Origin: Dehalococcoidia bacterium
GTDB lineage: Bacteria > Chloroflexota > Dehalococcoidia > Dehalococcoidales > W498
Direction of reading: 5' to 3'
DNA: 12,549 bases
NCBI GenBank assembly: GCA_030608125.1
Contig: JAUWEU010000004.1
Location: forward strand, 1-12,549
Below are positions 1-6,424 of the stretch, one piece after another. Below the pieces are notes generated by a model, which was not told where the DNA came from, did not search any database, and saw only the letters and a list, made by a program, of their open reading frames with translations. A program made the translations under genes and the position numbers. Numbering within the stretch: position 1 is the first letter of the stretch; every line of letters starts with the position of its first letter.

Positions 1-660
1 ATAAGCCAGTTAGGTGAAGGGAGGGTTATTGACAGCGAAAAACTGGCCAGAATGATGCTCTCCCTTCAGGAAATGGGCTGCCACAATATAAATCTGGTAA
101 GTCCAACCCATGTAGTGCCTCACATCCTGGAGGCTTTAGAGCTGGCGGTGACTATGGGTCTGTATCTGCCCTTGGTCTATAACTCTGGTGGCTACGATTC
201 TGTGGAAACCTTGGCGCTATTGGATGGGATTGTTGACATCTATATGCCTGATATGAAGTATTCTGATGAAAAAACCGCTGAGCAGTTATCCGGGATAAAA
301 GACTACCCCAAAGTAAATAAAGCAGCCATTAAGGAAATGCATCGCCAGGTAGGTGACCTCCAGATGGATGAGCAAGGGGTAGCTCAGCGCGGTCTTCTGG
401 TGCGCCATCTGGTGCTGCCTCACCGCTTGGCTGGAACTCAGGAGGTAGTGCGTTTCCTTGCCCGGGAGGTCTCCACCAGTACCTACCTGAACATTATGGC
501 TCAGTATCATCCCTGCTATAAAGCCTTTGATATACCATTACTATCCCGTCCGGTGAATAAACAGGAATTCCGTGAAGCTATAGACCTGGCTTACCAGCAG
601 GGTTTATACCGACTGGATAAATATCACTTCCCATTGCCATTAAGGTTCATTGTAAGGTAA
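1..660 (+). CDS. PflX-like radical SAM protein (pyruvate formate-lyase activating enzyme-related), 5' truncated
   Basis: The reading frame is open at base 1, so the gene begins outside the window; 219 codons remain. The first residues, ISQLGEGR, match the segment that in PflX-type radical SAM proteins directly follows the CxxxCxxC [4Fe-4S] cluster motif, so the cluster cysteines should lie just upstream. Later landmarks fit the same TIM-barrel family: INLVSPTHVVP, a VYNSGGYDS strand, DIYMPDMKY, RGLLVRHLVLP and NIMAQYHPCYKA. The family is thought to cleave S-adenosylmethionine and act as an activating enzyme for a glycyl-radical or other partner; the real substrate is not known. The ATG at 52 is internal and not the start. 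Acylphosphatase follows 11 bases downstream on the same strand. Family placement is confident, the partner protein is unknown. Confidence 0.88.
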   Translation: MSQLGEGRVIDSEKLARMMLSLQEMGCHNINLVSPTHVVPHILEALELAVTMGLYLPLVYNSGGYDSVETLALLDGIVDIYMPDMKYSDEKTAEQLSGIKDYPKVNKAAIKEMHRQVGDLQMDEQGVAQRGLLVRHLVLPHRLAGTQEVVRFLAREVSTSTYLNIMAQYHPCYKAFDIPLLSRPVNKQEFREAIDLAYQQGLYRLDKYHFPLPLRFIVR

Positions 661-671
661 AGTGATGCGTA

Positions 672-962
672 ATGACTGACTTAGCTTCGGTTCAGGCAAT
701 AGTATATGGCTATGTTCAAGGCGTTCTCTTCCGCGACTTTGTATCCAAGCGGGCTACAGAGTTAGGTCTAACTGGCTATGTGCGCAACTTACCGGGGGGA
801 AGTGTGGAGGTAAACGCTGAAGGGAGGAAAAAGCAGTTAGAAAAGCTGATTGGCTACCTTAAGGTGGGACCGCCTATAGCTGAAGTAGACAAAGTAGTAG
901 TAAGCTGGTCAGAATATACCGGAAATTATCCCCGCTTTAGTATAAGGTATACTAATATTTAG
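672..962 (+). CDS. acyP: Acylphosphatase
   Basis: A 96-residue protein of normal acylphosphatase length, with one ferredoxin-like alpha/beta domain. The signature GYVQGVLFRDF near residue 13 holds the phosphate-binding loop and the catalytic Arg. GYVRNLPGGSVEVNAEG near residue 35 holds the conserved Asn that positions the water. The enzyme hydrolyses the carboxyl-phosphate bond of acyl-phosphates in the cytosol. The ATG at 672 is chosen because it gives the standard N-terminus; its SD (AAGG about 15 bases upstream) is poor, so translation may be coupled to the radical SAM gene. The stop overlaps the end of the convergent minus-strand gene by 4 bases. Acyl-phosphate is also the substrate of PlsY, encoded in this window, but a direct link is inference. 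Confidence 0.9.
   Translation: MTDLASVQAIVYGYVQGVLFRDFVSKRATELGLTGYVRNLPGGSVEVNAEGRKKQLEKLIGYLKVGPPIAEVDKVVVSWSEYTGNYPRFSIRYTNI
937..955. repeat. Perfect AT-rich inverted repeat at convergent gene ends
   Basis: TTAGTATA, loop AGG, then TATACTAA: 8 paired bases in the last codons of acylphosphatase, followed by TATTT on the plus strand. It lies where two convergent genes meet and could act as a weak terminator for the rightward unit. The stem has little GC and the T-tract is broken, so a terminator role is uncertain. Confidence 0.3.
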
Positions 963-1369
963 GCTCCAACCTGTCTCAAGCCATAGTATTGGTCACTCTC
1001 AAGGAGACGGGATAGAATCTCAGCCGAGGTGCGGTAGGTATCCCTGCCACGATGCTTACTTAGTTGCTTACCTAACTCCTCCACATCAAGGGGTTCATTG
1101 CCATTGCCTAAGAAAAAGCGAAATACACTCTCTAAGATGGATGACTCACCGTTAATAAAATCTGGTGCTTGAGAACAGCAGTTCTTAATATTGGCTAAAA
1201 TGTCAGACGCCGAAATCTCTCCTTCTCCTGCCTTCAACCGCTCATGGCACTTAGGGCACATGCAGCTCCGAGCCAAGGTAAAAAATGAGCGATTATTCTG
1301 CTGATACCAATCTAAATCAATAAACCAGCGTGGTCTAGGTTGGTCAGAACTTATATTTTCTTTATTCAC
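959..1369 (-). CDS. Conserved-looking hypothetical protein with CxCxxC motif
   Basis: A 136-residue soluble protein that I cannot assign to a named family. The N-terminal part is aromatic-rich (RPRWFIDLDWYQQNNRSFF). It is followed by a cysteine cluster C36-M-C38-P-K-C41-H-E-R-L, which looks like half of a zinc ribbon, and a CC pair at residues 64-65. The C-terminal half is mostly helical, with a stretch (VEELGKQLSKHRG then SAEILSRLLES) that could be a small helical or winged-helix module. The start is GTG at 1369; the nearest SD-like run (AAAGG) is about 20 bases upstream, so the start is not secure. It lies 23 bases after the DUF362-like gene and probably shares its transcript. The cysteines could bind a metal. 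Function unknown. Confidence 0.65.
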   Translation of the reverse strand: MNKENISSDQPRPRWFIDLDWYQQNNRSFFTLARSCMCPKCHERLKAGEGEISASDILANIKNCCSQAPDFINGESSILESVFRFFLGNGNEPLDVEELGKQLSKHRGRDTYRTSAEILSRLLESDQYYGLRQVGA

Positions 1370-1392
1370 AAAACTATTTACAGTAGAGACCT

Positions 1393-2124
1393 TTAAGCCT
1401 CAAATTCTGCTTTGGCTGTCTTAATCAAGTCAAGATACTCTGTCTTAAGCCCCAGTAATTCCGAGGCTTCACAATCTACCTCATAAGGCTCACCGATAAA
1501 CACCTTGCCATACTCCTCAACCACACCCTGAGTGGGGTCATCGTGGCTAATGAACTTCTGGCGAGCTTCTATAATCCCCAGGTCAAAGGGTAAAGTAAAA
1601 TAGAGGTCAGTTATCACCCTATCTATCCCCAGACTATATAGGGCTTCCCAGTCATTTAATTCTTCACTACTATACTTGCTGCTTGGCAGTAGGGTGAGTA
1701 GGTTCATTATGCTAAGGCTACCCCTACCATCAGAAATCTTTAATGGAGCCACAGTTATCAAGTAGTCACTAGACAAGATAACATTAGGCACCCAGAAGGT
1801 TGGTATAGCCAAAGGCTTAGACAGAGGATTATCTACCTCTACCCAGATACAACCCTTTACATCCAGGGTTAATACCCGTGGGAAATTGTAACCTAATGCC
1901 TGATAGATGGGGTAGATTGGGTCCCCTCCGGGAGTGCCTTCAAGTAGAAGAATATCGGCATCACTGATTTGTCTAATGCCATCTATTATTGCCGACAATA
2001 TATTCCGGCTGGTGGTTACCGGGTATGGTACAGGGTAAGAGGCGCTGGGTTTAATCAAAACGCGTCGCGCTCTGGATATTGCTGATGGCGGTTCAAAAAC
2101 GAAATCTGAAGCCTCAAATATCAA
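1393..2124 (-). CDS. DUF362-like protein
   Basis: A 243-residue cytosolic protein without signal peptide or membrane segment. Several stretches resemble DUF362 proteins: RVLIKPSASYPVPYPVTTS (about residues 21-39), ILSAIIDGIRQ, DADILLLEGTPGGDPIYPIYQALGY (about 56-79) and a central LITVAPLKISDGRGSLSIMN. Full DUF362 proteins often carry a ferredoxin-like 4Fe-4S part; none is present, and the cysteines here do not form a CxxCxxC motif. The biochemical role of DUF362 is not settled. The start is a TTG at 2124, supported by an AGGAGG sequence 5 bases upstream. It sits downstream of pepA and two small candidate genes, and upstream of the Cys-motif hypothetical. Family call moderate, function unknown. 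Confidence 0.7.
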   Translation of the reverse strand: MIFEASDFVFEPPSAISRARRVLIKPSASYPVPYPVTTSRNILSAIIDGIRQISDADILLLEGTPGGDPIYPIYQALGYNFPRVLTLDVKGCIWVEVDNPLSKPLAIPTFWVPNVILSSDYLITVAPLKISDGRGSLSIMNLLTLLPSSKYSSEELNDWEALYSLGIDRVITDLYFTLPFDLGIIEARQKFISHDDPTQGVVEEYGKVFIGEPYEVDCEASELLGLKTEYLDLIKTAKAEFEA

Positions 2125-2129
2125 GCCTT

Positions 2130-2135
2130 CCTCCT
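2130..2135 (-). promoter_or_regulatory. Strong ribosome binding site deciding a TTG start
   Basis: On the minus strand AGGAGG is followed by the 5-base spacer AAGGC and then TTG at 2124. This near-perfect anti-16S match supports the non-ATG start of the DUF362-like gene. Confidence 0.75.
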
Positions 2136-2145
2136 GAAGTTTATC

Positions 2146-2316
2146 TTACCAACTTTTGATTTTTGTACAATACTCCAATCTAGCATCATTACCCGCCTTG
2201 TCTCCTCCTGCCACCCCAATCTTATCCTCGGGAATAAGCACCAGCCCATTGACTAAGGTCATAGAGGAACTAATTATTGAGCGTCTAAAGGGGTGGAGGC
2301 TAATAAGCAATCTCAT
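2146..2316 (-). CDS. Candidate small protein, 56 residues, unknown function
   Basis: An open frame of 56 codons starting at ATG 2316, with AAGGA five bases upstream. It begins MRLLISLHPFRRSIISSSMT, continues with VNGLVLIPEDKIGVAGGDKA and ends in TKIKSW. It fits between the preceding candidate frame (8 bases away) and the DUF362-like gene (21 bases away), so the minus strand is packed as in an operon. I recognise no family. The basic, hydrophobic N-terminus could be a weak membrane anchor. It may instead be a decayed gene or chance frame; the SD and spacing are the only positive evidence. Confidence 0.35.
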   Translation of the reverse strand: MRLLISLHPFRRSIISSSMTLVNGLVLIPEDKIGVAGGDKAGNDARLEYCTKIKSW

Positions 2317-2324
2317 CTATTTCC

Positions 2325-2477
2325 TTATAGTGCTGGTTTCAGGAACACGGTTTGAGTTGTGGCTGGGAGCTCTTCCGGCTTGAATTCTACCTGGCTAGCA
2401 TCCAACTTGCTTATGCCTTTTTCCCCTTGAAGGAATTCATCTACACCAGCTATTAGATTTTTAACCTTTATAATAAT
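2325..2477 (-). CDS. Candidate small protein, 50 residues, with possible ATT start
   Basis: This minus-strand frame opens right after an in-frame TAA, with ATT at 2477 and a second ATT at 2474. A strong GGGAGG lies 6 bases upstream of the first ATT, just past the pepA stop. No ATG, GTG or TTG is available near that SD. The product would include KVKNLIAGVDEFLQGEKGIS and KPEELPATTQTVFLKPAL, which has the charge balance and helix-like spacing of a real protein. ATT starts are rare (infC is the known case), so this may be an unusual start, a remnant that has lost its ATG, or an internal TTG start giving about 26 residues. No family recognised. Confidence 0.33.
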   Translation of the reverse strand: MIIKVKNLIAGVDEFLQGEKGISKLDASQVEFKPEELPATTQTVFLKPAL

Positions 2478-2497
2478 TTAAAGCCTCCCTATCTCGG

Positions 2498-4000
2498 CTA
2501 GGATTTGGCAAGAGAAAGGACAAGATTTACCAATGTCCTTACCGGCACCCCGGTAGCCCCTCTTACCAAGTAGGCTCGTTCCTTATCGCTTACACTGGTA
2601 CCGGCAATATCCAGATGAACCCATGGGGTATCACCAACAAATTCAGCTAGAAATTGAGCAGCGGTGATAGCACCGGCGTATCTACCACCAACATTTTTAA
2701 TATCAGCGACATCACTCCTATTCTGCTCTTTATATTCCTCATACATCGGCATCTGCCAGATAGGTTCTCCAGCTTCAGCACCAGCCGCAATTACCCTATC
2801 TATCAGCTCCTGATTATTACCAAAGGCACCACTGCACACATCACCCAGAGCTACCCTGCAGGCTCCGGTTAAAGTAGCTACATCAATCATATGCTTGGCA
2901 TCAAGCTTCTTGGTATAGCTTAAAGCATCAGCTAAAATAAGCCGCCCTTCAGCATCGGTGGAGATAATCTCAATCGTCTTACCATTCATTGCGGTTAGGA
3001 TATCACCCGGCTTAAGAGCATTACCACTAGGCAGGTTCTCAGTAGCTGGGATAATAGCGGCAACATTAATCTTGGGCTTAAGCTGAGCAATAGCGCTTAT
3101 GGCTGCCATGACGGCAGCACCTCCAGCCATGTCTCCCTTCATCTCTCCCATCCCCTCTGATGGCTTTATAGAGATGCCCCCAGAATCAAAGGTTACCCCT
3201 TTGCCGGCTAGCGCCACATCAAGCTGAGTAGAATCACCCCCTTTATAGTGGAGGACGATGAGTTTAGGTGGTTGCTGACTTCCCTGGCTTACGCCAAGCA
3301 GTGCTCCCATGCCTAATTCCTGCATTTGCTCTTGCTCAAGGACGCTAAGCTCAAGCCTGTAACTCTCAGCCAGCTTGGCTGCTATCTCAGCCATATGACT
3401 GGGAGTCATATGGTTAGCTGGCTCATTGACCATATCACGAGCCAGGTTAGTTGCCTCGGCTAGAACCCTGCCCTCATAGCAAGCCTGCTCTAAAAGAGGA
3501 AGTTTAGTTTCGTCAGGCTCCACTATAGTAAGCTCCTTAATCTCACCATATTCAGCTTCTTTGGTTATATGTCTACGAAACGAATAGACACCAAGCAGGG
3601 CACCTTCGGTCACTGCTTGAACAGCAGTCTCCAGGCTTATTCCAGCTATTCCTGCTCCCTGGGCAACAGTGGCGATACTGTCTATGCCCTTCTGCCGTAG
3701 AAACCGGCAAGTCTCAGCCACTACCCCACGAACTTTATCCTGAGATAGCGCCGGCTGCTTACCCAAGCCAGCAACTACCACCCGAGCTGCTGGAAGCTTA
3801 CCCAGACTATGGATAATAGTAATCTCATTAAGTTTGCCCTTAATCTCGCCCTGGCTAATAAGCTGGGAGATAGCCCCATCCAAAGCCTTATCTATGTTAG
3901 CTATGTCGCCTTCAAGGCGTTCCATCCCCTCAACAAAGTTCACTATTATTGCACTGGCTTTAATCTCAGCCATATTACCAGCTATGACCTTAATCTCCAT
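2498..4000 (-). CDS. pepA: Leucyl (cytosol) aminopeptidase, M17 family
   Basis: A 500-residue M17 peptidase that removes N-terminal residues from peptides in the cytosol, acting as a hexamer with two metals per site. Counting from the chosen start, the ligands and catalytic residues are present: K267 in GKGVTFDSGG, D272, the catalytic K279 in ISIKPS, D290 in KGDMAGG, D349 and E351 in STDAEGR, and the catalytic R353. The less conserved N-terminal domain (about 1-160) is also complete, so the gene is full length. The frame is open to an ATG at 4021, but AGGAG lies 7 bases before the second Met at 4000 and the protein then begins MEIKVIAGN as homologues do, so 4000 is preferred. It follows the kinase gene after about 100 bases and is probably the first gene of the group running to 959. 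Confidence 0.95.
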   Translation of the reverse strand: MEIKVIAGNMAEIKASAIIVNFVEGMERLEGDIANIDKALDGAISQLISQGEIKGKLNEITIIHSLGKLPAARVVVAGLGKQPALSQDKVRGVVAETCRFLRQKGIDSIATVAQGAGIAGISLETAVQAVTEGALLGVYSFRRHITKEAEYGEIKELTIVEPDETKLPLLEQACYEGRVLAEATNLARDMVNEPANHMTPSHMAEIAAKLAESYRLELSVLEQEQMQELGMGALLGVSQGSQQPPKLIVLHYKGGDSTQLDVALAGKGVTFDSGGISIKPSEGMGEMKGDMAGGAAVMAAISAIAQLKPKINVAAIIPATENLPSGNALKPGDILTAMNGKTIEIISTDAEGRLILADALSYTKKLDAKHMIDVATLTGACRVALGDVCSGAFGNNQELIDRVIAAGAEAGEPIWQMPMYEEYKEQNRSDVADIKNVGGRYAGAITAAQFLAEFVGDTPWVHLDIAGTSVSDKERAYLVRGATGVPVRTLVNLVLSLAKS

Positions 4001-4006
4001 CCTAAA

Positions 4007-4014
4007 TCTCCTTT
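4007..4014 (-). promoter_or_regulatory. Ribosome binding site deciding the pepA start
   Basis: AAAGGAGA on the minus strand lies 6-7 bases before the ATG at 4000 and falls inside the longer frame that begins at 4021. It favours the shorter 500-residue product. Confidence 0.65.
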
Positions 4015-4100
4015 CGCCCATTAATTACTCTCAATCCCATTCTCTTTCAGTGGCGTGACCAACTTCAGGAAAATATCCATGAACTTTAGGCATTCTCGCC

Positions 4101-4682
4101 TTAACGCCTCACCTCTCTAACAATCTTGTCGAGGACGGGGGTAATATCTCTGGAGGTATCTACGGCATAGTAGTTACGACGGATTTTCTGAACTGTGGAC
4201 TTCATCCTCTGATATACCGTCCAGTCGGCATCTGATTTACCCTCCGAATTTTCTAGCCTAGCCTTAAGCCGTTCATGCACTACCTGGGGTGGTGCCTCAA
4301 CTCGCACCAAGATTAGCTTGACATCCAAACGGTCAGCAATATTATATAGGCGCTCACGGTGTCGCTCTGACAGATTTGTAGCATCTAGAATAAGGGGGAT
4401 TCCTTTCTTCAGTAGCCGCTCAATGAGAAGGTTACAGGCACGAAAAAGACGGGAGCTCTCCTGCAGGCTATAATTTGGTGATGAGAAAAGAGCCCTGCGT
4501 AAGGCATCACTCTCCAGAATAACAAACGGTAGCCTCTCAACTAGCTTGTTACAGAAGTAAGATTTTCCTGCCCCGGGCAAGCCGCTCACTGCAACAAAAG
4601 CAGGCTCTACCATCGGTTCGGGAAGCTCCCCTAAGCTCATACTCAATCGTTCAATATCCGAAACAACCTCAGTATATCCCAC
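4101..4682 (-). CDS. P-loop ATP-binding kinase-like protein (AAA_33 / predicted kinase)
   Basis: A 193-residue cytosolic P-loop protein. The Walker A motif GLPGAGKS is at residues 34-41, after the beta-strand AFVAVS. ESDALRR at 57-63 matches the substrate or lid region of zeta-toxin and polynucleotide-kinase-like members. LILDATNLS at 97-105 is the Walker-B-like strand typical of AAA_33 proteins, and an Arg/Lys-rich lid follows (HERLKARLENSEGKSDADW). Such proteins phosphorylate small molecules or nucleic acid ends; the substrate cannot be read from this sequence. The start is GTG at 4682 with no SD, but TATAAT lies only 7 bases upstream, which would put the transcription start at or next to the GTG (leaderless). 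Internal Met codons at residues 15 and 24 are alternatives. No antitoxin gene is adjacent. Confidence 0.82.
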   Translation of the reverse strand: MGYTEVVSDIERLSMSLGELPEPMVEPAFVAVSGLPGAGKSYFCNKLVERLPFVILESDALRRALFSSPNYSLQESSRLFRACNLLIERLLKKGIPLILDATNLSERHRERLYNIADRLDVKLILVRVEAPPQVVHERLKARLENSEGKSDADWTVYQRMKSTVQKIRRNYYAVDTSRDITPVLDKIVREVRR

Positions 4683-4689
4683 ATTATTG

Positions 4690-4695
4690 ATTATA
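4690..4695 (-). promoter_or_regulatory. Candidate -10 box for a leaderless kinase transcript
   Basis: TATAAT on the minus strand, 7 bases before the GTG at 4682. No good -35 hexamer is seen at 16-18 bases. The CCTA-N6-TAGG sequence at 4707-4720 covers the expected -35 zone. Confidence 0.4.
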
Positions 4696-4706
4696 GAATA
4701 TTTTTG

Positions 4707-4720
4707 CCTATTTCGCTAGG
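4707..4720. promoter_or_regulatory. Possible secondary PadR-type site (CCTA-N6-TAGG)
   Basis: CCTA and TAGG arms separated by 6 bases. The right half TCGCTAGGTAT is identical to the right half of the inverted repeat in front of padR (8594-8614), where the arms are 7 bases apart. The left half is degenerate, so binding is uncertain. Confidence 0.25.
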
Positions 4721-4727
4721 TATTTTG

Positions 4728-4740
4728 GCAAGAATCTTGC
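4728..4740. repeat. Short palindrome between degV-1 and the kinase gene
   Basis: GCAAGA, a central A, then TCTTGC: 6-base perfect arms, with TT and AA matching again two bases further out. The loop is far too short for a terminator, so a protein-binding site or chance are the options. The rest of the 117-base gap is AT-rich without other clear signals. Confidence 0.3.
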
Positions 4741-4799
4741 TAATTAATAAAGGTAAAGTTTTTCATCAAGGTAGATTGAAGGGGGTAGGTTGATAATTA

Positions 4800-5663
4800 C
4801 TAATCTCCGCAATAGAAAGCAATACCAATTACGCCGGGCCCGGTGTGGACTCCCATTACTGGAGTAAATTCAGTGATAAACAGTTCAGCACAGTTAAATT
4901 GAGAGGCAATCTGGTCTCTGAGCATTATTGCTCTATCCAGGGCGTCAGCCTGCATCACAGCCACACGAAGCGGTTGCCCCTTAACTATTTTCTGCTCCAT
5001 CAATTTTAATATGCGTTTCATTGCACCGTCAGTAGTTCTAGCATTTGTAACCGGATGAGCCTCGCCATCACTAACAGTAAAAATAGGCTTAATCCTGATT
5101 AGTGAGTTAACCAAGCCGACTGTTTTAGGCACACGCCCTCCTTTGACCAGATAGTGAAGGGTATCCAGCGTGGCAAATAGATTGACCCGTGGCATTATAC
5201 TCTTGGTAGTTTCAATTACTTCAGTCAAACTTCCCCCTGAAGCCGCTACCCGGGCTGTCGCCAGAACAACAAGTCCTTGCCCTGCGGCTGCAGTGCCACA
5301 ATCAAGCACCTCTATATCTATATTGGGCAGAGCCTTCTTTGCCATCTCCATAGCCACCCGTGCTGAGTTAAACATCCCGCTGAACTTAGACGAGATTGTG
5401 ATACATAGAATACTGGCTGCTTCCTGGCTTGCTTTACGAAAAGTCTCAAGGAAGACGCCTGGTAAAGAGCCTGAAGTAGTGGGTAGCTTCTTTGCCTGCC
5501 TAAGAAGAGCATAAAACTCATTGGGCCTTATGTCTATCCCGTCCCGATAGACCCTATCGCCAAAAATAATGTTTAACGGCACCAGTTTAATGCCGTACTT
5601 CTCCACCTGCTCTTGAGGAATACATGCCGTAGTGTCAGTAACAATAGCCACCTTATTAGCCAT
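4800..5663 (-). CDS. DegV family fatty-acid-binding protein (FakB-like), copy 1
   Basis: A 287-residue protein covering the full DegV fold. N-terminal landmarks are VAIVTDTTACIP, VPLNIIFGDRVYRDGIDI and TTSGSLPG (T63/S64). The middle contains ISSKFSGMFNSA, VLDCGTAAAGQG and LVKGGRVPK. The C-terminal motif GVHTGPG at residues 271-277 carries His273. Proteins of this type (FakB) bind a single fatty acid, which the kinase FakA phosphorylates to acyl-phosphate for PlsX/PlsY phospholipid synthesis. All motif positions expected for ligand binding are present, unlike the second copy. The start is ATG 5663 with AAGGAG 13 bases upstream, a rather long spacing. It is 69 bases downstream of plsY. The fatty acid preference and the FakA partner are not visible here. 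Confidence 0.9.
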   Translation of the reverse strand: MANKVAIVTDTTACIPQEQVEKYGIKLVPLNIIFGDRVYRDGIDIRPNEFYALLRQAKKLPTTSGSLPGVFLETFRKASQEAASILCITISSKFSGMFNSARVAMEMAKKALPNIDIEVLDCGTAAAGQGLVVLATARVAASGGSLTEVIETTKSIMPRVNLFATLDTLHYLVKGGRVPKTVGLVNSLIRIKPIFTVSDGEAHPVTNARTTDGAMKRILKLMEQKIVKGQPLRVAVMQADALDRAIMLRDQIASQFNCAELFITEFTPVMGVHTGPGVIGIAFYCGD

Positions 5664-5732
5664 AAAAATCTAATTTCTCCTTAGAGCTTGCAAACAAAGT
5701 AAGGATTATAAGAGCCAAAGTGGTAGAGCCAT

Positions 5733-6383
5733 TTATGTCTCTTCTCTTTTATCTTTACCCTTTTGCCTGTCGCCAAAGATAAAGTCCTTTTTAGCCTCTG
5801 CCTTAGCCCAAGCCGCCCTAGCTGTTGGTAAAAATTTTATGGCAATGATAATGCCTATGGCTATTGACCAGATAACAAATGGGCCTGATTGCATACCCAG
5901 CCAGGCAATGAAGGGTAGAGCCATGAGACCAGTCCCCATAGACAAGGCTACATTACGGGTAATTACGAAGGGGATAATGATTACAGCCAGGAAGATTAGA
6001 AATCCATACCAATATCCATAGACAGGTAGTAAAACAGCGAGGGCGCCGAAGGTAGTCCCCATGCCTTTGCCCCCAGTGAATTTAAGAAAAATCATCCAAT
6101 TATGACCAACAACTGAAGCAAATCCAGCGAGCATAACAAATAGCTGGGGCACATCCAGTAGCCAGTAGGCTATGGCTACTGCTGCTGCCCCCTTACCTAG
6201 GTCAACAATGCCCACCACCAGGGCGGGTTTAGCCCCTACTTCTCGGTAGGTATTTAAGCCACCTACATTGCCACCGCCCATCTGGCGAATGTCCTTACCG
6301 GTGGCTATCCGGGTGGCAATATAGGCTGAAGGAATAGAGCCCAAGAGATAGCCAATAACCACGGCTATAATCTCATTAACCAC
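5733..6383 (-). CDS. plsY: Acyl-phosphate:glycerol-3-phosphate acyltransferase PlsY
   Basis: A 216-residue membrane protein of usual PlsY length, with several hydrophobic segments. It transfers the acyl group from acyl-phosphate to glycerol-3-phosphate, the first step of phospholipid synthesis. The three conserved loops are present: GSIPSAYI (15-22), GGGNVGGLNTYR (36-47, a variant of the usual GSGNxGATNxxR) and VVGHNW followed by FLKFTGGKGMGT (91-110). The tail after residue 190 is charged and probably cytosolic. The start is GTG 6383 with a strong AGGAGG 7 bases upstream. It lies between two DegV genes, 41 bases after copy 2 and 69 bases before copy 1, an arrangement that links fatty acid delivery with acyl-phosphate use. 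Confidence 0.95.
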   Translation of the reverse strand: MVNEIIAVVIGYLLGSIPSAYIATRIATGKDIRQMGGGNVGGLNTYREVGAKPALVVGIVDLGKGAAAVAIAYWLLDVPQLFVMLAGFASVVGHNWMIFLKFTGGKGMGTTFGALAVLLPVYGYWYGFLIFLAVIIIPFVITRNVALSMGTGLMALPFIAWLGMQSGPFVIWSIAIGIIIAIKFLPTARAAWAKAEAKKDFIFGDRQKGKDKREET

Positions 6384-6424
6384 CTCTAAGCCTCCTGAGA
6401 GACTACTTGTAACCTGTCAACAAC

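Noticed and set aside
2156..2383. Plus-strand frame of 75 codons with TTG start
   Set aside because: No SD, atypical composition, and it lies opposite the minus-strand mini-genes, which have SD sequences and operon-like spacing.
4101..4682. Zeta-type toxin of a toxin-antitoxin pair
   Set aside because: The P-loop kinase resembles zeta toxins in fold, but no epsilon-like antitoxin is adjacent and the ILDATN motif fits general AAA_33 kinases better.
5170..5514. Plus-strand frame opposite degV-1
   Set aside because: It lies entirely within a complete DegV gene and shows no independent signal.
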